A stretch of 64,000 nucleotides of DNA from contig LUZY01000003.1 in NCBI GenBank assembly GCA_001603805.1, forward strand, positions 186,001 to 250,000, given 5' to 3'. Made by a program: the position numbers and the translations under genes. The DNA comes from Deferribacterales bacterium Deferri_01. GTDB lineage: Bacteria > Chrysiogenota > Deferribacteres > Deferribacterales > Geovibrionaceae. Within the stretch, counting starts at the first letter, position 1, and every line of letters begins with the position of its first letter. The notes beneath the pieces are model-generated. The model searched no databases and was not told where the DNA came from. It was given only the letters and a program-made list of their open reading frames with translations. This document shows positions 1 through 9,180 of the stretch, in pieces.

Positions 1-3000
1 GCAAGCGGAACAGGTACATCCAAAGCTGTAACATACACTCCCACCGGAAACTACTTTGGTTCTGATTCATTCAAAGTTAAGGTAACTAACACCAGTGGCG
101 GCACTGATGAAATAGCTGTTAATGTAACAATTGATTCTGTTGCAGACCCTGTTGCTATAACAAGTAACGGGGGCGGTTCTCTTGCAGCTGTTTCAGTTAA
201 TGAAAATTCTTCATCCGTAACGACTGTTTCCGTCTCCCCAGCATTCGGAGAAACATATACTTACTCTATTGACGGAGGAGCGGACAGTGCCAAGTTTTCT
301 ATAAACTCCTCAACAGGGGCTCTGACTTTTACTTCAGCTCCTGATTATGAAAATCCTTCAGATTCCGGTGCTGACAACTCATACGAAGTAATAGTCAAAG
401 TATCGAACGGAACCAATTTTGACAGTCAGATTATAACTGTCAATGTTCAGGATATTGATGACACTGCTCCTTCTTTTACAAGCTCCGCCTCTGTATCAGT
501 GACTGAAAACACCGAAGAGGTTGTCACCGTTACTGTCACCGATCCGGATACCGCTTCGGCGACCTTTTCAATAACAGGTGGAGCAGATTCTTCAAAGTTT
601 AATATAAACTCAACGACAGGGGAGTTGGTATTTATTAATGCTCCCGACTATGAAAATCCCGGTGATGCAGACACTAATAATATTTATGTGGTTCAGGTCA
701 GCGCAACAGATGGGACAAACTCTGCAAGCCAGACGCTGAATGTTACTGTCACCAATGTAGTAAATGAGAATCCTCCGGTTATTACAAGCGGAACGTCTTT
801 TGCTGTTGATGAGAATCAGACCAATGCCGGTGTGATATCAGCAACGGATGTTGACGGCGATACTCTGTCGTTCAGTATAACTGGTGGCGCTGATTCCGGA
901 AAATTCATTATAAACAGCTCCACCGGAGCTTTGTTTTTTAATTCCGCACCTGATTATGAAAATCCGGGAAGTGCCGGAGGAAGCAATTCCTACAGTGTGA
1001 CTGTTACCGTATCTGACGGTGTTCATACAGCAAACTCCACAGTTTCTGTCAATGTCAGTAATGTAAACGATAACCAGCCTGTCTTTTCAGGTTCAGGGTT
1101 GTATTCCATTGATGAAGGACAGACTGCAGTTGCTGTTCTTACGGCCACTGACACCGATGGCGACAATCTAACTTACTCTCTCGCCGGTGGTGTGGATTCG
1201 GGAAAATTTTCACTGAATCCATTCACAGGGGCTTTGACTTTTGCTTCTGCACCGGATTATGAAAACCCTCTGGATAACGATGGGAATAATGTATACAGCC
1301 TTGTTGTTATGGTTAACGACGGCTCTCACAGTGCGAATTTAAATGTTGCTGTTACAGTAAATAACCTTAATGATAACACTCCTGTTTTTACCAGCGAAGC
1401 AATAACAAGTGTTCAGGAAAACAGTACGGGTGTCATGACAATTACCGCAGATGATGCGGATGGCAACACCCTGATATTTACAATAGCAGGCGGGGCTGAT
1501 GCGGCTAAGTTTTCACTCAACAGTGCCAACGGCGCTCTCTCGTTTGTCTCAGCTCCGGACTATGAAGAACCTGGGGATGCTGACAGCAACAATGTTTACC
1601 TTGTTGTCGTCAAAGCTTATGACGGTGTAAATCAGGCAACTCAAAACATAGCTGTGACCGTAACAGATGTTGACGAGCCTGTATTTGAGATAACAAGTGC
1701 CTCTTCCGCTTCTGTTGCGGAAAAACAAACTGCTGTACTTACTGTTGTTGCTGAAGATCCTCTTGCACGCAGTATTGTCTATTCAATAGCCGGAGGAGCT
1801 GATGCTTCGTCTTTCAGTATAAACTCAGCAAGCGGTGTACTTACATTTAACAGCGCTCCTGATTATGAAGATCCCTCAGATTCTGACAGTAACAACACAT
1901 ATGTGGTGCGTGTCAAAGCTGCTGTGGTTGTCGGAACGGACAATGATGAGCAGGATATTACTGTAACAGTCACTAATGTAAACGAAGCGCCTGTTGCTGA
2001 GGACACTTCTGTGACAACAGAGGAAAATACCGCTGTTGCTGATAGCGTAGATGCCGAAGATATTGACGGCGACAGCCTTACTTACAGCATAAATACTCAG
2101 CCTCTCCACGGTACTGCTTCGGTGAATGCTTCGACAGGAGCTTTTACCTACACACCTGCAAACGGGTACATAGGGGAAGACAGCTTCAAAATCAGAGTTT
2201 CTGACGGAGTTCTTTATGATGATGCGACGGTTTCTGTTAGCGTAACACTCTCATCAGATAAAACTGCTGATTCTGACGGAGATGGTATTCCCGATTACCT
2301 TGAAGGAACAAACGACTCTGACAATGATGGCAAAGCTGACTATCTGGATGATGATGCAAACGGTGATGGTAAAAAAGACTTCCCGTTTAATGTTACAAGT
2401 CAGGGTAGTGTGCTTAACTACACAAAAGTTCAGCTTAAAACAGGCAAATCTTTAAGCTTTACCCTTCCTGCGTCTGTAACTCCTTCTGTAAGTGTTTACA
2501 AAGAAGGGGGAACTGCTGTTTATGAAGTTGTTCGCAACGGCACCTCATTTGACCTGAAAATAACTCCGGAAGGAGCATTTGCAGGTAACTACATAGTTAA
2601 GATTATCGATACTTTGACAGGCGAAGTTTCCGTTTTTGAACTGCATGTTCCCATGAATATTTTTGTTCAGGAACAGCAGATATATGAAAAAGACTCCACT
2701 AAAAAAGTTGTGCTTAAGGGCGGCGAAGTAAGCTCTGCAGCCGTGTTTACCGTTCTCGACTCCGCCGGGATTGAAGATACTTCCGGAAAAATAGCCGAGG
2801 TAACTTCAGGAACATTTGCTGCTGCGGATTCCGGCGGTAATACTGCATACGGAACAATTATTCCTGCAGATACCGATGAGTTCCTTAATTTCAGCATCTC
2901 AGCATTAAGCGGAGAGGAAACCGCCAAAACCGGTTCAATCCTTATGGTTCCTTCTGTAGTATATGCAGGCACTGTGGTGGATTCGTCACAGAATCCTGTT

Positions 3001-4440
3001 TCAGGTGTGAATGTCTTTGCTGAACATGAAGTCAGGTACGATGGTGTGAATTATACCGCTTCCTCAGGTGCAGACGGTAGATTCTCAATGGAAATACCTT
3101 CAAGATTTGATAAAGCTCATACACTGACGTTTACAAAATCAGGATACGTGTTTACCAAAGTATCCGGCAGTACGCTCACCGGATACGGACAGACAGTTCC
3201 GCTTCAGTCCACTGTAAAGAGCCTTACAGCAAGGGTTAGCGGATTGCTTCAGGGCGATACTGTTAATGTAATTCTCTGGGTAAAAAATAACGGTGTGCAG
3301 ACCAAATATGCTTCCGTTACGATCACTGCAGGTGCAGGCGGGACTGCTGAAAATGTATTCTGGCTTGAAGCAGGGTCAGAATTCTCATATCTTACTTGCG
3401 AGTCTGCAGGGTATGTAACCGGGACAAAAATCATAGGCGTATCCGACACAGAAGTGATCGTCTCAATGACTCCCAAAACTGATACCGGGATAAAAGCTTC
3501 TGCGGCGGATGGAGACAATGAGACAATAATCAGTTTTACCGGAAGAAACTTCAACGGATTGACTCTGATTGTTAAGTCTGATAACGGTACTCTGCTGGAT
3601 ACTGAGTCTATGATTGGAACGGAATATGATTATACATACACAGGCAGCAGTAATCTTGTAATGAATGTATCAGACAGAGGCCGTGTGCTTTATTCATACA
3701 CTTATCTTGCAGCAAATAAGGCTGTTGATAACGATGTACAGCCCGTTTATCTTAATGAACAGATTAATGTGGAAGGCGGAAGTCAAGTCGGGCAGGGAAC
3801 TGCTGATGCTGAAAACGGAGACGGAATGACAGCAGATGAAAAAATAATTGTCGTTATTCCGCCCGCAGGTCTGAACACTGATAAGATTATGGAGGACACA
3901 GCTTCAGTATGCGGCAATACTGATTCTCTTACTGCAAATCTTGAGGTTCAACAGCTCTACAGCGGAAATGGAGAGCTTAACGGCTCATACACCAGCTTAT
4001 ATGATGTTTCGCTCTATATTTACGGATGCGAGGAGCTTAAATTCGCCACAAACGGGAAAGATAAGATCCTTGAGAGGATTGAAATTACTGTACCGTTTAA
4101 CACAGGGCTGATTGAACCGGGTGATATCGAAAGCGGAGAATACCGTCTTTTCAGTGCCAATTCTTACGAAGAGTTTCTTGCAGGAAAACTCACGGCAGTT
4201 CCGTTGAACAATATTATCGAAATTGACTACATTACCGGCACGGTTACTTTCTGGATCGATCACCTGACAAGCTTTGGAATAGTCAGTAAAGATTCATTAC
4301 CTGCTGATAATTCCGGAGGCGGAAGCGGTCATGGTCACGGCGGATGCTCCGCAGGTGACGGCGATATGCTCATGAGCTTTATCTTCCTTGTATCTGCAGC
4401 TGTTCTCATTATGAGGAGAAGAAAAAGAACTTCCATATAA
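1..4440 (+). CDS. Giant cadherin-repeat surface protein, 3' part only
   Basis: The frame is open from base 1 to the stop at 4440, so the gene begins upstream of the window; 1479 residues are visible. The first 45 residues are the end of a VCBS/Ig-like repeat. Six cadherin-type repeats of about 100 residues follow, each with the core GGADSxKFxxN and APDYENP. Another Ig-like domain (roughly 1984-2250) comes next, then Asp-rich calcium-binding repeats of thrombospondin type 3 style (about 2260-2385). Further beta-rich modules lead to a Gly/Ser/His linker, a Cys (GGCSAGDG), a hydrophobic helix and the basic end RRRKR. That tail has the layout of Cys-containing C-terminal sorting signals (Synergist-CTERM/MYXO-CTERM style). 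Likely a calcium-stiffened adhesin anchored at the cell surface. The family is clear from repeats; ligand and exact anchoring are unknown. Confidence 0.9.
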   Translation, partial: ASGTGTSKAVTYTPTGNYFGSDSFKVKVTNTSGGTDEIAVNVTIDSVADPVAITSNGGGSLAAVSVNENSSSVTTVSVSPAFGETYTYSIDGGADSAKFSINSSTGALTFTSAPDYENPSDSGADNSYEVIVKVSNGTNFDSQIITVNVQDIDDTAPSFTSSASVSVTENTEEVVTVTVTDPDTASATFSITGGADSSKFNINSTTGELVFINAPDYENPGDADTNNIYVVQVSATDGTNSASQTLNVTVTNVVNENPPVITSGTSFAVDENQTNAGVISATDVDGDTLSFSITGGADSGKFIINSSTGALFFNSAPDYENPGSAGGSNSYSVTVTVSDGVHTANSTVSVNVSNVNDNQPVFSGSGLYSIDEGQTAVAVLTATDTDGDNLTYSLAGGVDSGKFSLNPFTGALTFASAPDYENPLDNDGNNVYSLVVMVNDGSHSANLNVAVTVNNLNDNTPVFTSEAITSVQENSTGVMTITADDADGNTLIFTIAGGADAAKFSLNSANGALSFVSAPDYEEPGDADSNNVYLVVVKAYDGVNQATQNIAVTVTDVDEPVFEITSASSASVAEKQTAVLTVVAEDPLARSIVYSIAGGADASSFSINSASGVLTFNSAPDYEDPSDSDSNNTYVVRVKAAVVVGTDNDEQDITVTVTNVNEAPVAEDTSVTTEENTAVADSVDAEDIDGDSLTYSINTQPLHGTASVNASTGAFTYTPANGYIGEDSFKIRVSDGVLYDDATVSVSVTLSSDKTADSDGDGIPDYLEGTNDSDNDGKADYLDDDANGDGKKDFPFNVTSQGSVLNYTKVQLKTGKSLSFTLPASVTPSVSVYKEGGTAVYEVVRNGTSFDLKITPEGAFAGNYIVKIIDTLTGEVSVFELHVPMNIFVQEQQIYEKDSTKKVVLKGGEVSSAAVFTVLDSAGIEDTSGKIAEVTSGTFAAADSGGNTAYGTIIPADTDEFLNFSISALSGEETAKTGSILMVPSVVYAGTVVDSSQNPVSGVNVFAEHEVRYDGVNYTASSGADGRFSMEIPSRFDKAHTLTFTKSGYVFTKVSGSTLTGYGQTVPLQSTVKSLTARVSGLLQGDTVNVILWVKNNGVQTKYASVTITAGAGGTAENVFWLEAGSEFSYLTCESAGYVTGTKIIGVSDTEVIVSMTPKTDTGIKASAADGDNETIISFTGRNFNGLTLIVKSDNGTLLDTESMIGTEYDYTYTGSSNLVMNVSDRGRVLYSYTYLAANKAVDNDVQPVYLNEQINVEGGSQVGQGTADAENGDGMTADEKIIVVIPPAGLNTDKIMEDTASVCGNTDSLTANLEVQQLYSGNGELNGSYTSLYDVSLYIYGCEELKFATNGKDKILERIEITVPFNTGLIEPGDIESGEYRLFSANSYEEFLAGKLTAVPLNNIIEIDYITGTVTFWIDHLTSFGIVSKDSLPADNSGGGSGHGHGGCSAGDGDMLMSFIFLVSAAVLIMRRRKRTSI
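193..1986 (+). repeat. Six tandem ~300-bp cadherin-coding repeats
   Basis: Units begin near 193, 493, 800, 1108, 1411 and 1711, each opening with a segment like SVxENxTxV and containing the GGADS and APDYENP cores. They are in frame and diverged at the base level, so they are protein repeats rather than recent DNA duplications. Confidence 0.85.
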
Positions 4441-4466
4441 GATGCAGTAAAAAAATTATGTAATCT

Positions 4467-4501
4467 AAAGTGCCGTATCCTCTGGGGTGCGGCACTTTTT
4501 T
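4467..4501 (+). terminator. Rho-independent terminator of the adhesin gene
   Basis: AAAGTGCCG (4467-4475) pairs with CGGCACTTT (4490-4498) and runs into T residues. It rules out translation starts within the hairpin for the next gene. Confidence 0.85.
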
Positions 4502-4588
4502 CGTTTTAGACATTCTCAGCCCGCCCTTTTTTTATTGAGCAAAATGGATTATGTTATGTCAGAAGATAAAACAACGGGGAGTACATCT

Positions 4589-5686
4589 ATGAGTCTTGAA
4601 AAGAAATTAGCTAAACTTATATGCGAATACAGCCTTTCTTTAAGGAAAGGGGATATCCTTTTGATCCGTGCGGAAACAGTTAGTGAGCCTCTTATAAAGG
4701 AGATATATGCAAAAACGCTGGAGACCGGAGCTTATCCTGTTCTGCGTATGGCGTTTTCCGGTCAGCAGTCTGTATTTTATAAACACGCACAGAAGGACCA
4801 GCTTGAGTTTATCCCTCAGAGCGTCTGGGCGGACACCCATAACGTCACCGCATCTATTTACATAGACGCTACAGACAACACGAAACAGCTCACCGGTGCT
4901 GATAAATCAAAAATAGCTGTTTATGCCAAATCCTATGCAAAGGTTCGAGAAGTTCTCATGGACAGAGAGCAGAAAGGTGAGTTCCGCTGGTCTCTCTGCC
5001 CTTATCCCACAGCAGCTATGGCGCAGGACGCTGAAATGTCTCTGGATGAATATACTGAGTTTGTTTACCGTGCATGCAGACTGCATGAAGATGATCCCGT
5101 TGCCGCATGGAAAGCGGTTGATGAGTATCAGCAGAAAATTGCCGGACTTCTGAACGGAACAAAAGAACTCCGCATCGTGGGCAATAAAACCGACATAACC
5201 TTCAATGTTGACGGGCGCAAATGGATTAACTGCAACGGACACCACAACATGCCCGACGGTGAAGTGTTTACGAGCCCTGTTGAGGATGGTGTAAACGGAA
5301 CAATCCACTTTGATGTTCCCACATCATACATGGGTGTGGAAGCAGGCGGAATCACCCTTAAGATCGACAAGGGCAAAATAATGGAAGCTCATGCAGAGAA
5401 GGGGAATGATTTTCTCCAGTCTGTACTTGAGACAGACGAAGGCTCACGCTTCATAGGCGAGATAGCTTTCGGGCTGAACGAATCCATCACCAAGCCCACT
5501 AAGAATATTCTGTTCGATGAAAAAATCGGACGTACTATACACATGGCTGTGGGTGCATCATACCCTGAAGCCGGCGGGAAGAACAAATCCGGTATTCACT
5601 GGGATATGATAAAGGCTATGGAAGACGGCAAAGCTTACATTGACGGCAAGCTTGTTTTTGAAAACGGCAAATTCACAGGATTTTGA
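4589..5686 (+). CDS. M29-family metalloaminopeptidase (AmpS/PepS/AmpT type)
   Basis: A 365-residue cytosolic dinuclear-metal aminopeptidase that removes N-terminal amino acids from peptides. Family signatures are the PDGEVFTSP segment with its metal-binding Glu, the GxIHMAVGASYPEAGG region, and IHWD near the C-terminus (His and Asp ligands). The ATG at 4589 is chosen because GGGGAG lies 7 bases upstream. An upstream in-frame start would sit in the terminator hairpin of the preceding gene; a second in-frame ATG at 4544 has weaker spacing. The next gene starts 4 bases after the stop, so the two are probably co-transcribed. Substrate preference cannot be read from sequence. Confidence 0.9.
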   Translation: MSLEKKLAKLICEYSLSLRKGDILLIRAETVSEPLIKEIYAKTLETGAYPVLRMAFSGQQSVFYKHAQKDQLEFIPQSVWADTHNVTASIYIDATDNTKQLTGADKSKIAVYAKSYAKVREVLMDREQKGEFRWSLCPYPTAAMAQDAEMSLDEYTEFVYRACRLHEDDPVAAWKAVDEYQQKIAGLLNGTKELRIVGNKTDITFNVDGRKWINCNGHHNMPDGEVFTSPVEDGVNGTIHFDVPTSYMGVEAGGITLKIDKGKIMEAHAEKGNDFLQSVLETDEGSRFIGEIAFGLNESITKPTKNILFDEKIGRTIHMAVGASYPEAGGKNKSGIHWDMIKAMEDGKAYIDGKLVFENGKFTGF

Positions 5687-5690
5687 TGCC

Positions 5691-6779
5691 ATGAGCTTCA
5701 TGTTTTCGTTCCAGAGCCCTGTGGAGGCTTTTTTCGGCTTCGGCAGCATAGAGAAGATTAAGGAAATAATGCGCCCTTATAAATCAATTGGTGTGGTTTC
5801 CGGGCGCACATCCCTTGAAACTATGGGGATGAAGGCTTTTCTTGAGTCTGAGCTTGCTGATAAGTCACTCCATTTCTTTCAGGAAGTGGAGGAAAACCCG
5901 TCCATTAACACCATAATCAGGGGCGGAACTTTCATGCGTAAAGCGAGGTGTGAGGCAATAATCGCCGTGGGCGGAGGAAGCCCCCTTGATGCTGCAAAAT
6001 CCATAGCAGTGTTTGCCACTAATAACGACAGCTTTTACGAACTTCTCGCCAAAAAAGATATGCCCAATAAGCCTCTGCCTGTTCTCGCAGTTCCCACAAC
6101 CTGCGGCACAGGGAGTGAGATGAATGCTTACTCAATTATTACAGACGTGGAAAAAACAGATAAAATAAACTTTTCCAAGCCCTGCATGTTTCCTAAATGG
6201 GCGGTGCTTGATCCGGGGCTTCTTAAAACTCTGAACGAAAAGACTCTTCTTGCCACGGTGTTTGATGCGTTTACTCATTCGATGGAAGGGTTGGTTTCAC
6301 TACGTGCCAATCCTTTCAGCGATATGTGCGCAATGACCTCGCTTGAGCTTATACTTGCTACTTTGAGCGCTGCGGAAGACCTTAAGGACGACAGGGTACT
6401 GGCTAATTTTATGTATGCTTCATCGCTGGCGGGTGTTGTTATTCTGCATACAGGAACAACATTGCTTCACAGCCTTGGCTACTACCTGACAAATAACAAA
6501 AAAATTCACCACGGCACGGCAAATGCAATGCTGATACCCTGCTTTATGGAAATGCTTCAGGAAAATGATGTTGTTAAGTCCGGAGTTATTCCGTCCCTCT
6601 TTGAAAAACACGGATTTGATCTCTCTTTCTGGCTTGAAAGGCTTGGGGCTGATTCTCTGAGCAGTGTTCTTACTATGGATGAAAAGCGGATTATGGCTGA
6701 ATATGCCATAGCAAAGCCTAATATGAAATCCACACCATTTGAAGCGGATGCGGACTATGTGGTGAAAAAGCTTATCTAA
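5691..6779 (+). CDS. Iron-containing (group III) alcohol dehydrogenase
   Basis: A 362-residue NAD(P)H-dependent dehydrogenase of the Fe-ADH family. The nucleotide-binding GGGSPLDAAK and the signature TTCGTGSE are present. The metal ligands are conserved: Asp and His in FDAFTHSMEG, and two further His in LLHSLGYYL and IHHGTANAM. The ATG at 5691 was taken because AGGA precedes it and it follows the aminopeptidase stop; 5700 is an alternative. The substrate (short alcohol, butanol or a diol) cannot be assigned. The last 4 bases overlap the convergent transglycosylase gene, and no terminator is visible between them. Confidence 0.9.
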   Translation: MSFMFSFQSPVEAFFGFGSIEKIKEIMRPYKSIGVVSGRTSLETMGMKAFLESELADKSLHFFQEVEENPSINTIIRGGTFMRKARCEAIIAVGGGSPLDAAKSIAVFATNNDSFYELLAKKDMPNKPLPVLAVPTTCGTGSEMNAYSIITDVEKTDKINFSKPCMFPKWAVLDPGLLKTLNEKTLLATVFDAFTHSMEGLVSLRANPFSDMCAMTSLELILATLSAAEDLKDDRVLANFMYASSLAGVVILHTGTTLLHSLGYYLTNNKKIHHGTANAMLIPCFMEMLQENDVVKSGVIPSLFEKHGFDLSFWLERLGADSLSSVLTMDEKRIMAEYAIAKPNMKSTPFEADADYVVKKLI

Positions 6780-7369
6780 TCCGGATCGGCGACCTGACTG
6801 TAGCGGTACATAATCTTTTTAACGTACCGCTGTGTCTCGCCGAAGTCGGGTACTCTGTTACCTCTGGATGATACAGTGTAAGGTCCTGCGTTGTATGCGG
6901 AAAGGGCAAGTTCAGTATTGTTGAAGCGCCGTAGCTGAATGGAGAGATATCTTATCCCCGCTTCAAGGTTAGTATCAATGTCAAAGGGGTCTTTGCCCCC
7001 CATGTCCTTGAACGTAATGGGCATAAGCTGCATCAAACCCATTGCACCTGTCCGTGAGATGGCGAACTTGTTGTACTCTGATTCAACGTCTATAACAATT
7101 TTCACAAGTTTTGGGTCCACTCCGTATTTTGAAGAGTAGTTCTCAGCTTTTTCGTCAATAAGTTCATGGGGAATTGTTCTGAAAGCAACACCTGACACAA
7201 GTACGACATGACGCACAAGATGGTACACGCTGACCGTTCTTGTCTTTATATGAAAAGGGTTTATGAGCGCTTTTGGGTTCAGGGTGGTGAAAAATGTGCA
7301 AGTATTAAGCAAAAAAACGTAAACAACAAACGCTAAAAGTATTTTTTTATAAAGGGAAATAAGCTTCAT
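6776..7369 (-). CDS. Lytic transglycosylase with SLT domain
   Basis: A 197-residue protein with an N-terminal signal anchor (hydrophobic residues 5-25) and a Slt-type domain. The catalytic Glu lies in VESEYNKFAIS, followed by the family motif GAMGLMQLMP and later LALSAYNAGP. Such enzymes cleave the MurNAc-GlcNAc bond of peptidoglycan to a 1,6-anhydro product, acting in the periplasm. Single gene, convergent with the alcohol dehydrogenase (4-base overlap). The ATG at 7369 is the only start that retains the complete signal anchor. Confidence 0.9.
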   Translation of the reverse strand: MKLISLYKKILLAFVVYVFLLNTCTFFTTLNPKALINPFHIKTRTVSVYHLVRHVVLVSGVAFRTIPHELIDEKAENYSSKYGVDPKLVKIVIDVESEYNKFAISRTGAMGLMQLMPITFKDMGGKDPFDIDTNLEAGIRYLSIQLRRFNNTELALSAYNAGPYTVSSRGNRVPDFGETQRYVKKIMYRYSQVADPD

Positions 7370-7450
7370 CTGTAACGACTATTTCATAAATATTTCTTGC
7401 AGTCAACGCATTCTGCGGTTATTTTTCATTAAACCTCCGGAGATGTCCAC

Positions 7451-8299
7451 ATGAAAATTATTGATATAATAAATTCAAAACGCACAATATCTTTCGAGTT
7501 TTTCCCCCCTAAAAAGGAGGAAGCGGAATCTGTCCTTTTTGACACTATTTCTCAGTTAAAAAAGTTTGACCCGGATTTTGTCTCCGTTACGTACGGAGCA
7601 GGCGGAAGCACAACTGAAAAAACTGTTGAATGGATTCGCAGAACCCGCATTGACTACGGGCTCGAAGTGATGATGCACCTTACCTGCATAGCTGCGACTG
7701 GTGAGGTGATAGAGTCTGTCACTTCCGAGCTTGATTCCATTGGTGTGAAAAATATCCTGGCTCTTCGCGGGGACATTCCGCAGGATATGAACCCGGAAGA
7801 CATAAGCAGGGAGTTTGAATACGCATCTGATCTTGTGAAATTTCTGAAAAAGAACGGTGATTACAGCATTGGTGTCGCCTGCTATCCCGAAGGGCATATA
7901 CAGACAAGAAATATAGATAAAGAACTGGAACATCTTAAACTTAAACAGGATCTTGGTGCAGATTTTGCAATTACTCAGCTCTTTTTTGTGAATGACTACT
8001 ATTACAGGTTTCTGGAAAAGTGCGAAAAAGCAGGTATCACTATGCCTATAATAGCGGGTGTTATGCCTATTACTAATATATCTCAGGTGATTCGTTTTAC
8101 CCAGATGTGCGGTGTTGAAGTTCCTTCCGCAATTATCAGTGAAATGGAAGGGAAAGGCGAGGATGACATGTTTTCCTTAGGTGTCGATTATGCCGTAAAA
8201 CAGTGCGAATGCCTGTGGAAAAGTGGTGTAAGAGGTCTGCACTTCTATACTCTCAACCGCTCCGGAGCAACCGAAGAGGTGCTGAAAAGGTTGTTTTAA
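7451..8299 (+). CDS. metF: 5,10-methylenetetrahydrofolate reductase
   Basis: 282 residues, the usual bacterial MetF length. It opens with SFEFFPPKKEEAE and carries VTYGAGGST, followed by LALRGD and the C-terminal GVRGLHFYTLNRS, all hallmarks of this FAD barrel enzyme. It reduces methylene-THF to methyl-THF for methionine synthesis, or could run in reverse in a methyl-branch pathway. CCGGAG lies about 8 bases before the ATG. The stop overlaps the next start by one base (TAATG), so it heads a three-gene operon. No SAM riboswitch was seen in the short upstream gap. Confidence 0.95.
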   Translation: MKIIDIINSKRTISFEFFPPKKEEAESVLFDTISQLKKFDPDFVSVTYGAGGSTTEKTVEWIRRTRIDYGLEVMMHLTCIAATGEVIESVTSELDSIGVKNILALRGDIPQDMNPEDISREFEYASDLVKFLKKNGDYSIGVACYPEGHIQTRNIDKELEHLKLKQDLGADFAITQLFFVNDYYYRFLEKCEKAGITMPIIAGVMPITNISQVIRFTQMCGVEVPSAIISEMEGKGEDDMFSLGVDYAVKQCECLWKSGVRGLHFYTLNRSGATEEVLKRLF

Positions 8300-9180
8300 T
8301 GCCTATGCCCCGCCACACAGAACCCCTTTACAGACCGCCCAGCGAGGCGGATTCGCTGATTTTCCAGATAACGGAAGGATGTTCATATAATAAGTGCGCC
8401 TTCTGCGGAATGTATATTGATAAACCTTTCCGTATCAAACCCTTAAACGATATTCTTGTCGAAATTAACGGCATTCCCGAACAATATGCAATGCGTGTCC
8501 ACCGTGTTTTTCTTGCAGATGGAGACGGTGTCATCTATCCCACTGATGAACTGGCAGTTATTCTTGATGCTATCAGTGCGAAGTTTCCTGCTTTACGGAG
8601 AATAAGCAGTTATGCCGGACCGCAGGCGCTTATGAAAAAAAGTGCTGATGAATGGAAACTGCTGCATGAAAAGGGACTGAAGCTTCTTTACTTCGGGCTT
8701 GAAAGCGGGAATAACGAAGTGCTGGCTCTTATGAACAAAGGTATGAAAGCGGACAAAATTCTCCCGAAAGTTCAGGAGATTAGGGCGCAAGGCATAGATT
8801 TTTCGGTCATGGTGATTCTCGGCGGAGGCGGAAGAAAACTCAGCCATGCACATATGGAAGACAGCACGGCGTGGCTGAACGCTGCAAAGCCTAAGTATGT
8901 GTCACTCCTGACACTTTTCCTGCGTCGGAAACGTGATTATTTTAATAGTATAGAAAAACCCAGCATAGGCGATCTGACAGATGAAATCAGAAGATTTCTT
9001 ACCGGAATAAACGAAGGGAATATGATTTTCCGCTCCAACCATGTCTCAAATTTTGTGCCTCTTGAGGGAGTTTTGCCGAAGGATAAGGAAAAACTCCTGA
9101 AAAAGGTCAATGAAGCAGAGCAGATTCTCGCATCAAGGGGTATGCTTGAACAATATCCTGATTTTTACGAGGAGTTTTAA
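8299..9180 (+). CDS. Radical SAM protein of unassigned function
   Basis: 293 residues. The CSYNKCAFC segment supplies the CX3CX2C ligands of the SAM-cleaving [4Fe-4S] cluster. A glycine-rich stretch (LGGGGRK) and FGLESGNNEVLALMNKG are typical of the Elp3/MiaB/NifB-like radical SAM superfamily. The start at 8299 overlaps the metF stop; an earlier in-frame start would extend into metF and adds no family sequence. It is too short for, and does not resemble, MqnC or MqnE, despite the futalosine hydrolase gene next door. Substrate unknown. Both its neighbours touch folate or menaquinone precursors, which is only a hint. Confidence 0.8.
   Translation: MPMPRHTEPLYRPPSEADSLIFQITEGCSYNKCAFCGMYIDKPFRIKPLNDILVEINGIPEQYAMRVHRVFLADGDGVIYPTDELAVILDAISAKFPALRRISSYAGPQALMKKSADEWKLLHEKGLKLLYFGLESGNNEVLALMNKGMKADKILPKVQEIRAQGIDFSVMVILGGGGRKLSHAHMEDSTAWLNAAKPKYVSLLTLFLRRKRDYFNSIEKPSIGDLTDEIRRFLTGINEGNMIFRSNHVSNFVPLEGVLPKDKEKLLKKVNEAEQILASRGMLEQYPDFYEEF

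Noticed and set aside
193-1986. Tandem repeats considered as a CRISPR-like or recent DNA duplication array
   Set aside because: Units of about 300 bases are in frame, diverged in DNA and conserved in protein; they encode cadherin domains.
4487-4588. Longer N-terminus for the M29 aminopeptidase
   Set aside because: The first start lies in the terminator hairpin of the preceding gene, and the ATG at 4589 has a better ribosome binding site.
8299-9180. Assignment of the radical SAM gene as MqnC or MqnE
   Set aside because: Length and motif surroundings do not fit, despite the mqnB neighbour.
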